A DNA stretch of 41,329 nucleotides, taken from assembly GCA_015068085.1 (NCBI GenBank), contig SVLF01000022.1, forward strand, positions 1 through 41,329. Reading direction: 5' to 3'. Within the stretch, counting starts at the first letter, position 1, and every line of letters begins with the position of its first letter. Below are positions 1 through 6,807 of the stretch, piece by piece. Position numbers and translations under genes: made by a program. Below the pieces are notes generated by a model. That model saw only the letters and a program-made list of their open reading frames with translations. It was not told where the DNA came from and ran no database searches. The stretch is from Oscillospiraceae bacterium (GTDB lineage Bacteria > Bacillota > Clostridia > Oscillospirales > JAAYXM01).

Positions 1-2
1 AT

Positions 3-302
3 AAGTACGCTCCGCGCAATACGATAACCCGTCAGTATATGAGGGCTATAGTCTACCGCGCACTCGAAGCCTCCCTTGCCCTAAAGGGAGGGGGACCGTC
101 GAATGACGGTGGAGGGATTCTTTCTGTAGAATCCTACCCCGACTTTGACACCGTTTCGGATTACGCAAAGGAAGCCGTCTCCGCACTCATCAGCGAAGGA
201 CTTGTCAACGGTAAGAGCGGTAACATTGCACCGACAGATTACACAACCCGTGCGGAAGTCGCAGTGCTTATCAAGCGGATACTTGATTATACGAAAGAGT
301 AA
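3..302 (+). CDS. C-terminal end of an SLH-domain surface protein (5' end outside window)
   Basis: The reading frame is open from the window edge and ends at TAA (300-302), giving 99 residues. It matches the last two SLH repeats of the giant lyase at 21893-30694: KYAPRNTITRQ, then YPDFDTVSDYAKEAVSALI, GLVNGKSG, IAPTDYTTRAEV and VLIKRILDY, roughly 90% identical over the last 55 residues. SLH domains bind pyruvylated secondary wall polymer in Gram-positive cell walls, so this is the anchor of an exported protein whose catalytic or binding part lies upstream of the window. The stretch between RALE and YPDFD is about nine residues longer than in the lyase and is encoded by a palindromic repeat element (70-134). 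Whether the lengthened SLH repeat still folds is unknown. Confidence 0.85.
   Translation, partial: KYAPRNTITRQYMRAIVYRALEASLALKGGGPSNDGGGILSVESYPDFDTVSDYAKEAVSALISEGLVNGKSGNIAPTDYTTRAEVAVLIKRILDYTKE
70..134. repeat. Palindromic repeat element inside the SLH coding sequence (copy A)
   Basis: Three hairpins lie end to end: CCTCCCTT/AAGGGAGG (70-77 with 84-91), ACCGTC-gaat-GACGGT (95-110) and GGATTCT/AGAATCC (115-121 with 128-134). The core ACCGYC-gaat-GRCGGTGGAG recurs in copy B at 327-346. The element reads through without a stop, encoding a Gly/Ser-rich loop. I associate this repeat style with short non-autonomous palindromic elements of gut Clostridia; family assignment is from pattern memory. 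Confidence 0.6.
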
Positions 303-304
303 AA

Positions 305-381
305 TCTTCCTTCGGAAGAATCAGGAACCGCCGAATGGCGGTGGAGTGATGCTTCAAAGGGAACTTAGCTCAGTTCCCTTT
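305..381. repeat. Palindromic repeat element downstream of the SLH gene (copy B)
   Basis: Three perfect hairpins: TCTTCC-ttc-GGAAGA (305-319), ACCGCC-gaat-GGCGGT (327-342) and AAAGGGAACT/AGTTCCCTTT (356-365 with 372-381). The middle hairpin and the GGAG that follows are shared with copy A inside the gene. It starts three bases after the SLH stop codon, so it may also serve as the 3' end of that transcript, though there is no clear T-run. Confidence 0.55.
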
Positions 382-559
382 GGAACCTTCCACGCTTTTG
401 CCGCTTGGCGCGCACCGGATAAATTATCGCGCTCATCACGAAGCCTTCTGCTAATGGCAAAACTCCGTTTTGCACGCGAAGCCTTTGCCGAGATTTCGCT
501 GTAATTTATTACCGTTTGCGCTTATAGGCGGCGCTATACCATAACGTTTCAACACCCTG
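382..559. other. Noncoding spacer, probably the rest of the repeat-derived region
   Basis: I see no credible gene here. There is one more perfect hairpin, GCAAAAC-tcc-GTTTTGC (457-473), and a short direct repeat CGAAGCCTT (439-447 and 478-486). The hairpin density matches the flanking repeat elements and suggests a composite of decayed copies. A 119-residue frame running 145-504 crosses this area but has no ribosome binding site and overlaps the SLH frame. Confidence 0.4.
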
Positions 560-642
560 TGTCATCCTGAGGCGAAGCCGAAGGATCTCCCCGCACGTCA
601 GCGCGAAAAAATGAGATTCTTCGGCAAGCCTCAGAATGACAT
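560..642. repeat. Imperfect inverted-repeat element with arms starting TGTCATYCTGAGGC
   Basis: The left arm (560-588) reads TGTCATCCTGAGGCGAAGCC and onward; the right arm (613-642) is its imperfect reverse complement, ending AGAATGACAT. The arms are about 29 bases around a 24-base centre. A short duplicate of the right end (GAATGACA followed by CGAGGA) appears at 653-666. This resembles the widespread intergenic TGTCATCCTGAG-type repeats of many Firmicutes genomes. It lies between the SLH gene and the promoter of the lipoprotein gene. Confidence 0.6.
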
Positions 643-702
643 GAGGAGTGAAGAATGACACGAGGAACGACTTCCTGCCGCGGGCAGCGGCAAACTAAAA
701 CG

Positions 703-731
703 GTTAACACACTTATGTGTTAACATAGAAT
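703..731 (+). promoter_or_regulatory. Promoter with overlapping perfect inverted-repeat operator for the lipoprotein operon
   Basis: A -35 TTAACA (704-709) and -10 TAGAAT (726-731) are 16 bases apart, each one mismatch from consensus. A perfect 9-bp inverted repeat, GTTAACACA-ctta-TGTGTTAAC (703-724), covers the -35 and most of the spacer. A repressor bound here would block RNA polymerase, so a substrate-responsive repressor is the simplest reading. The regulator is not identifiable from the window. Confidence 0.55.
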
Positions 732-753
732 TAAAATTGGAGGCGAAAACAAA

Positions 754-2301
754 ATGAAAAAAATGATCGCATTAACCCTCGCAACCCTCATGCTGCTCTC
801 CCTCTGCGCGTGCGGCGTGGAAAAGACGGGCGGCGAGATATCTTATGATATCCCCGAGGGAAAACAAATCCCCGATGATGCAGTTCTCAATATTATGATA
901 TCAAGCCACCCTTCGTGGCCGTATGACGAGAATTGGAAGGTTTGGGAGTACATCAAGGAAGCGGTTGGCGGAACGATAAATATAAATGCCGTACCGGAAA
1001 CCGACTTCAACACAAAATTCACGCTTGTTATGGCGGCACCGGATCAGCTTCCCGACCTCTTCTCATTCGGTGGATATCCGCCGGACTTTGCAAGCTATTG
1101 CGAGCAAGGGGCGTTTCTTGCGTTCGATGATTACCGGGAGCTTCTCCCGGACTACAACGAGTTCTGGGAAAATGTTTCCGAGGATGAGCGTTGGATGATT
1201 GAAACGCGCAAAAGCGCCGACGGTAAGGTGTATTACACACCTGTTCACGGCTTGGAACGCAGCACAAACATTCGCGGCTGGCTCTATCGCAAGGACATTC
1301 TGGACAAGCACGGCTTAAAGGTTCCGGAAACCATGGATGAGCTTTATGAGGTATCAAAGAGATTGAAAGAAATCTATCCGGATTCATATCCGTTCTGCCT
1401 GCGCACGGCGTTGCGCAATATAAACGTTATCGGCTCGTCATGGAAAGAAAACTTCCATTACGACGCGTATTACGATTTTAACGCAGACGAGTGGTGTTAC
1501 GGCACACGCGAGGATGTGATGTATGATATAGTGGTATTCCTCAACAAGATGGTATCGGAGAAGCTTGCCGCTCCGGACTGCTTCACGATGAACACCTCAT
1601 CATGGCAAGAGCTTGTTACCACCGACCGTGGCTTTATTATGCCGGAATATCAGGTGCGTATAGACTTCTTCAACAACATAGCGCGCGCAAACAACCCCGA
1701 ATTTACCATGGCGGCTATGATGCCGCCGAAGGCAGAGGACGGCGTAAATAAGGTTAATAAGTATAACAACCCGCCACAGGGCTATGCCGTTGCAAACACG
1801 GGCAACGCAGGTAATATAGCAAATGCGTGGAGATACATAAACTGGCTTTATACCGATGAGGCGTGCGAGCTTGTTTCATGGGGTAAAGAGGGTGAGACGT
1901 ATGAGGTCGTGAACGGCGAGAGAAAGTTCATAACCGGCGACGCGGGCGAATCCGTGCAGACGCTTTACGGCATCAACACGCGCGGTACAACAATCCGATT
2001 TGACCCGGATGCTATCGGCGCAACAATTTCAAAGGAACAGTATGATGTAACTGATTTCCTGCTTGAACACACGGTGGAAAACCTAAACCCGACAACATGG
2101 GTTGCGCTTTCTGTTGATGAAAGTGCAAAGATAGCAGACCTCAACACATCGCTTGACACGTTCATTTCCGAAAACATCCAGAAATTCGTTATTGGTCAGA
2201 GACCGCTCAGTGAATGGGATGATTTTAAAGCAGAGCTTTCAAAGCTCCCTGTTGATGAGCTTTTAGCCGTCTACGAGGAAGCGTATAACAGAGTGAAGTA
2301 A
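754..2301 (+). CDS. Extracellular sugar-binding lipoprotein (LplA/YtcQ-type, ABC family 1)
   Basis: The 515-residue product starts with a lipoprotein signal peptide: a KK n-region, a hydrophobic core and the lipobox LCAC, with Cys20 the predicted lipid-modified residue. The ribosome binding site GGAGG lies at 739-743. The body has the LplA/YtcQ-type pattern seen in clostridial solute-binding proteins (WPYDENWKVWEY, RGWLYRKDI, YPDSYPFC, DRGFIMPEYQ). The known role of the family is capture of oligosaccharides for CUT1 ABC importers. A close paralogue lies at 18393-19955. No permease or ATPase gene is adjacent, so it must use a transporter encoded elsewhere or act as a sensor or scavenger. It is 20 bases upstream of a secreted module protein and evidently co-transcribed with it. 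Family confidence is high; the ligand is unknown. Confidence 0.88.
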   Translation: MKKMIALTLATLMLLSLCACGVEKTGGEISYDIPEGKQIPDDAVLNIMISSHPSWPYDENWKVWEYIKEAVGGTININAVPETDFNTKFTLVMAAPDQLPDLFSFGGYPPDFASYCEQGAFLAFDDYRELLPDYNEFWENVSEDERWMIETRKSADGKVYYTPVHGLERSTNIRGWLYRKDILDKHGLKVPETMDELYEVSKRLKEIYPDSYPFCLRTALRNINVIGSSWKENFHYDAYYDFNADEWCYGTREDVMYDIVVFLNKMVSEKLAAPDCFTMNTSSWQELVTTDRGFIMPEYQVRIDFFNNIARANNPEFTMAAMMPPKAEDGVNKVNKYNNPPQGYAVANTGNAGNIANAWRYINWLYTDEACELVSWGKEGETYEVVNGERKFITGDAGESVQTLYGINTRGTTIRFDPDAIGATISKEQYDVTDFLLEHTVENLNPTTWVALSVDESAKIADLNTSLDTFISENIQKFVIGQRPLSEWDDFKAELSKLPVDELLAVYEEAYNRVK

Positions 2302-2321
2302 TTGAAGGAGGAAAGAACAGA

Positions 2322-5147
2322 ATGAAAAAAGTAGTATCACTTATCCTCGCAATCGCAATGATTATGACCCTTGCACCGTCGGTATTCGCCGATGATACAG
2401 AAACAACCGCTCCGGCAGATGTGGTGTATGATTTTGCAACATATACAAACAGCTGGTCAAAGTTGCTTTATAATAGTGGCAATTATACCACCATACCTTC
2501 CGGCTTGAGTTACACAACTCCGACGGAAAATGGTACCAATTATTATATTGTGCAGCCGAAGAATAAAAACTTCAGTTTTAATTATAGTACAGGGGCAAAC
2601 GACTGGAAGATTGGCTTAACCACAACAAACAGTACCGGTGGCGCTACTCGTGTGGCTGCTAACGGTAATTGGGAGTCAGGAGCCGGTAAATCTTCTAAGG
2701 CTGCGATAGATATTGTAGTTGATAATCCCGGTTGGTATTCTCCGAGTTTCACCGGAGGTCTCACTGCCAAAGGCTTCAAGGCATCAATATATCTTACTGC
2801 AACAGGTGAAGCTGCCTCCGGAACAAGCTATCTCGGTGATTATGACTTTACATACAACGGTACTGAGACTTTGGCTAGTGCGACATGCTTTGAAGGAACC
2901 GAGAAAAAGCTTAATGCAGTTTATTTAACGGAAGGAACGCACACACTTTATTTTTGTTTTAGAGCTGGAGTGAATAGTGAATATCCGTACTTTATAAACT
3001 TTAAGCTTTACGGGCTTGCCGGCGAGCCTACAATTGCGGCCGTAAATTCAACTGTTCCCACCGATATAATGAATATTGGAGAAACAAAAGAACTCACGGC
3101 GCAGGTTATTGATTCTAACGGCAATACAATAAGCTTCGGCGACTTTGCGACTTATAGTAATAAAGATACAAAAAACACAACTAACTACCTCGAGGTTACC
3201 TCTGACAACGAAGATGTAATCAAGGTTACAAGTTATGCAAAGGGTGGTCTTTGCAATTCCGAGAACACAAATTACACGATAGAAGCTATCGGCGGCGGTG
3301 TTGCAAACCTTGTATATACTCCGTATATTGACGGCGTGGCACAGACATCTTACACAAAGAGTGTTTCTGTTTCGGGTCCGATAACGATTGATTTTTCAAA
3401 ATCGACGGATAAAGGTGTATCGACGCCGGGGTACCAAATTAATGAAAGCGCCGGAACTGCGGCCACTAACTGGCGTAAGGCCGGTAACTATATGAGAGTT
3501 ACCACGACAAAGCCTGATGCCACTCTTTCTAACGTCTGGCCTACAGTATACAACAGATCCACCAAAGCGACATTCGATATCAATGTTCCTGTTGCGGGTT
3601 TTTACAGCATAAAATTCCTTGGAGGTCTCAGTACTGTAAGTGCCTTGGGCTCAATGTATGCAAATGGTTCATACGTTGGAGAGTATGATTTTCGTACCAA
3701 AGATACAACTACAAATGCAGATAAAGCTGTTGATGGAACCGAAAGAACACTGAATACAGTTTATCTTAGCGAGGGTAGCAATACTTTCTATATCGCAATA
3801 CACGGTCTTACTCCGAATGTTCAGCCGCTCACATTCATACGCAAGATCACTCTCACGCCTGTCGATTCGCTCGCAGGAAAAACCACAATAGCTGTCGGCT
3901 CGGTAAGTTCAACCGATATCCCCACAACAATGACTGTCGGAGTTACGGCAGATGCTACTGCGTCGGTGACAATGGAGGATGGCTCTACACGTTCTTTCGC
4001 GGCATGGGCAGCTGATTCGCCTAAGCAAGACACCACCGACTCTGTAACCGTTACCTCATCTGCACCTGAAATAATCAGCGTTGAAAGCGTTGAGGATGAT
4101 GCCCTCGGCGCATCGGATAAAACTACGTTTACTCTTCTCGCAAACGCGGCGGGAAGTGCGGATATCACAGTAACCGCAACGGTTGGAGAGTCAACCAAGA
4201 CCGCAACATATACCGTGACGTCAAGTGAGTATAACCCGAATGATGTTACAACGAATCCGAATGTTTCGGTATATATTGTTGCCGAGAATGCAGATTCAAG
4301 TCTTATAAGCGTAACTCAGGGCGATGTGACTGCAGGTAACGTTGGCGGAGAGGTAGCTCGCGGAACAACAATTACGGCAACTGCAACCAGCAATGAAAAC
4401 TATCAATTCCTCTACTGGATGGATAACGCAAAGCGTTATATACAAGACGATGCAACGTACACATTCACAGCGGGAACGAACACTGCAGTCTGGGCAGTCT
4501 ATGCAGATAAGACTGACAATCTCAAGCTTGTTGATTACTTCACCGATTACGGAACGCGCGTATACAGCATCGAAGCTGAGAGTGAAGACGGTGTTACGGC
4601 ACCGGACCTTGAAATGACGGGGTATTCCGGCGGTGAGTGGAAAAAGTCTATTGATAATGACGAGTATGTAACCTTTACTCCGGATTGGGAGAGCGCAACA
4701 AAGAGCGCCGTCTCGGTAACTCTTGACGGAGACGCTTACAAAACGGGAAGCTACGGCGATGATTTTACGGTTGAAAAGACTTTGGACGGCTTTGTTTCAT
4801 GGATGAAGAACGGTAAATTGGTAAGCTATAACGATAAATACACGTTCTTTGCGTGGGACGAAGAAGAAGCTCTTGTTCAGTTAACAGAAGGTGAGAAGAG
4901 TGCGTTCCCGGGAGTTGTTCTTTTCAACGACGAAAGCAAATATATGCTTGAGCTTGTAAACTGCGAGGATGTCGATATTGTAGAAAAGGGTATTCTTTTT
5001 GACGGAACGATAGACAGCTGTCAGAAAAAGTTTGTTTCAAGAACTAATCTTTCTCAGTTCACAATAGTTGAGGATACCTTGACAAATGCAAAAGCATATG
5101 TGATTTACAAAGATGGCACGGATTTGCGTGTAGCTTATTCAGATTAG
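2322..5147 (+). CDS. Secreted multi-module protein (putative carbohydrate-binding, no catalytic domain seen)
   Basis: 941 residues with a Sec signal peptide (cleavage after VFA, residue 23) and ribosome binding site AAGGAGG at 2305-2311. Residues about 33-235 and 353-507 are two copies of a beta-rich module: each opens with a hydrophobic-D/N-F-x strand (VYDFAT, TIDFSK) and ends with YLGDYDF or YVGEYDF, then EGTEKKLNAVYL or DGTERTLNTVYL. Each is followed by an Ig/BIG2-like domain. Residues about 647-727 look like an InlB B-repeat (FLYWMDN, YTFTAG), and the C-terminal 210 residues carry a second such pattern (FVSWMKNG, YTFFAWDEEE). The C-terminal half aligns with that of the 587-residue protein at 20049-21812. 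There is no SLH, LPXTG or dockerin anchor. Binding function is inferred from architecture and neighbours. Confidence 0.75.
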   Translation: MKKVVSLILAIAMIMTLAPSVFADDTETTAPADVVYDFATYTNSWSKLLYNSGNYTTIPSGLSYTTPTENGTNYYIVQPKNKNFSFNYSTGANDWKIGLTTTNSTGGATRVAANGNWESGAGKSSKAAIDIVVDNPGWYSPSFTGGLTAKGFKASIYLTATGEAASGTSYLGDYDFTYNGTETLASATCFEGTEKKLNAVYLTEGTHTLYFCFRAGVNSEYPYFINFKLYGLAGEPTIAAVNSTVPTDIMNIGETKELTAQVIDSNGNTISFGDFATYSNKDTKNTTNYLEVTSDNEDVIKVTSYAKGGLCNSENTNYTIEAIGGGVANLVYTPYIDGVAQTSYTKSVSVSGPITIDFSKSTDKGVSTPGYQINESAGTAATNWRKAGNYMRVTTTKPDATLSNVWPTVYNRSTKATFDINVPVAGFYSIKFLGGLSTVSALGSMYANGSYVGEYDFRTKDTTTNADKAVDGTERTLNTVYLSEGSNTFYIAIHGLTPNVQPLTFIRKITLTPVDSLAGKTTIAVGSVSSTDIPTTMTVGVTADATASVTMEDGSTRSFAAWAADSPKQDTTDSVTVTSSAPEIISVESVEDDALGASDKTTFTLLANAAGSADITVTATVGESTKTATYTVTSSEYNPNDVTTNPNVSVYIVAENADSSLISVTQGDVTAGNVGGEVARGTTITATATSNENYQFLYWMDNAKRYIQDDATYTFTAGTNTAVWAVYADKTDNLKLVDYFTDYGTRVYSIEAESEDGVTAPDLEMTGYSGGEWKKSIDNDEYVTFTPDWESATKSAVSVTLDGDAYKTGSYGDDFTVEKTLDGFVSWMKNGKLVSYNDKYTFFAWDEEEALVQLTEGEKSAFPGVVLFNDESKYMLELVNCEDVDIVEKGILFDGTIDSCQKKFVSRTNLSQFTIVEDTLTNAKAYVIYKDGTDLRVAYSD

Positions 5148-5158
5148 TAAGAACATTG

Positions 5159-5183
5159 AAAAGCCCGGCTTTGCCGGGCTTTT
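5159..5183 (+). terminator. Rho-independent terminator after the secreted module protein
   Basis: A perfect stem AAAAGCCCGGC-ttt-GCCGGGCTTTT begins 11 bases after the stop codon of the 941-residue protein and ends in four T. The ROK gene starts only 39 bases downstream with no obvious promoter in between, so partial read-through is likely. Confidence 0.85.
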
Positions 5184-5222
5184 CGGCAACATGCTGTTAA
5201 ATGAAAAACGGGAGGAATGCTT

Positions 5223-6167
5223 ATGTTTATCGGAATAGACATCGGAGGAACGAAGTGTGCGGTTATTAAGGGTGACAGCGTATGTGGTGTTGTTGATAAA
5301 ATTAAATTTGATACAACGAATTTGAATGACACGCTGAAAAATATTTGTGATGCTGTTGAAAAAATGGGTAACGCCGACGCGATAGGTATAAGCTGTGGTG
5401 GCCCGCTTGATTCAAAAAAGGGTGTGATTCAGTCACCGCCGAACCTTCTGGGGTGGGATAATGTTCCGATTTGCAATGTGCTGAAAGAGCGTTTCGGCGT
5501 TCCCGTTGCCTTGCAGAATGATGCCAATGCCTGCGCACTTGCGGAATGGAAATACGGAGCGGGAAAGGGAACGGAAAATATGATTTTTCTGACCTTTGGA
5601 ACCGGTCTCGGTGCAGGCTTGATTTTGAATGGCAGGCTCTATTCCGGCACAAACGATATGGCAGGCGAGGTCGGGCATATAAGACTCTCGGAGTTTGGAC
5701 CCGTAGGGTATGGAAAAAGCGGGTCATTTGAGGGGTTTTGCTCAGGTGGCGGCATTGCAGAGCTTGGGAAAATGCTTGCAAAGGAAAAGCTGCAGCTCGG
5801 AGAGAAAACTGCTTTCTGCAGCGGATATGATGAGCTGGATAAAATCAATGCAAAGAGTATTGCGGAATGTGCAAAACTCGGCGATGAAACGGCGGTTAAG
5901 GTTTATGACATATGCGCAGAAAAGCTCGGTGCAGGGATTTCTGTTCTGATAGATATATTAAATCCCGAGTGCATTGTCATAGGAAGCGTTTTTCAGCGCA
6001 GTGAAGAGCTTTTGCGGGAGCGTATGGAAGCGGTAATTGAACGAGAAGCACTTTCGTTTTCAAACGCAGTCTGCAGAGTTGTTCCCGCGGAGCTTGGCGA
6101 TTCATTGGGCGACTGGGCGGCGATTGCCGTCGCGGAGAATTATTATAAAGAGGAAATTGTAAAATGA
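5223..6167 (+). CDS. ROK-family sugar kinase, lacking the zinc cysteines
   Basis: I prefer the ATG at 5223 because GGGAGG (5210-5215) is 7 bases upstream; the in-frame ATG at 5217 is only one base from it. The 314-residue product opens with the ATP-binding motif FIGIDIGGTK and has the ROK core (GISCGGPLD, LQNDANACALAEW, FGTGLGAGLI, AGEVGHI). The family usually carries a CxCGxxGCxE zinc site. Here the equivalent stretch reads VGYGKSGSFEG, so all three cysteines are replaced while the Glu remains. ROK kinases phosphorylate hexoses or N-acylated sugars in the cytoplasm. The gene overlaps the SIS gene by four bases (ATGA), pointing to kinase-isomerase coupling. Substrate unknown. Confidence 0.85.
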   Translation: MFIGIDIGGTKCAVIKGDSVCGVVDKIKFDTTNLNDTLKNICDAVEKMGNADAIGISCGGPLDSKKGVIQSPPNLLGWDNVPICNVLKERFGVPVALQNDANACALAEWKYGAGKGTENMIFLTFGTGLGAGLILNGRLYSGTNDMAGEVGHIRLSEFGPVGYGKSGSFEGFCSGGGIAELGKMLAKEKLQLGEKTAFCSGYDELDKINAKSIAECAKLGDETAVKVYDICAEKLGAGISVLIDILNPECIVIGSVFQRSEELLRERMEAVIEREALSFSNAVCRVVPAELGDSLGDWAAIAVAENYYKEEIVK

Positions 6168-6775
6168 GAGAACTGTTGGAAAGACATCCGAAGCTTCTCG
6201 GATGTGAAGAGGATATAAAAAAGGCGCTTCGGCTTATTAAAGATACATACGAATCCGGAGGAAAGCTCCTTCTTTGCGGCAACGGAGGAAGCGCTGCAGA
6301 CTGTGAACACATTGTAGGCGAGCTGATGAAGGGCTTTAAGAACATGAGAAAGGTTTCGGATGAAAGAGTTCCGGAGGAGATAAGAGGTAAGCTTCAAGGC
6401 TCGCTTCCTGCAATTTCTTTGCCGAGTCAGAGTGCGATTATATCGGCGTTTTGCAACGATATTTCACCCGAAATGGTATATGCACAGCTTGTGTACGGCT
6501 ACGCAAAACCGGAGGATTTAGTGATAGGAATTTCAACATCGGGTAATTCTGTAAATGTTCTGAAGGCAGTAGAGCTTGCAAAATGCATTGGGGTAAAATC
6601 AATCGCCATGACCGGAAAAAGCGGTGGGGAACTCTCGGAAATTGCGACGGTATCAATAAAGGTGCCGGAAACTGAAACGTATAAGGTTCAGGAATTGCAT
6701 TTGCCGGTATACCACTATCTGTGTGCAGAAATCGAAAGGATGTTCTTTGAAAATGACGGACAAGAACCTAAATAA
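6164..6775 (+). CDS. SIS-domain sugar isomerase, GmhA/DiaA-like
   Basis: 203 residues with the phosphosugar-binding signatures of the GmhA group: LLCGNGGSAADCEH near residues 38-51 and ISTSGNSVNVLKA near 123-135. GmhA interconverts sedoheptulose 7-phosphate and a heptose phosphate; DiaA-type relatives are not enzymes. The start codon overlaps the stop of the ROK kinase, so the two are translationally coupled. A likely job is aldose-ketose isomerisation, or another step on a phosphosugar made by the kinase. No other heptose-pathway genes are visible, so I would not name it gmhA. Confidence 0.8.
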   Translation: MRELLERHPKLLGCEEDIKKALRLIKDTYESGGKLLLCGNGGSAADCEHIVGELMKGFKNMRKVSDERVPEEIRGKLQGSLPAISLPSQSAIISAFCNDISPEMVYAQLVYGYAKPEDLVIGISTSGNSVNVLKAVELAKCIGVKSIAMTGKSGGELSEIATVSIKVPETETYKVQELHLPVYHYLCAEIERMFFENDGQEPK

Positions 6776-6807
6776 AAGACGATATCAGCTTATGAAGGAG
6801 AAAAACG

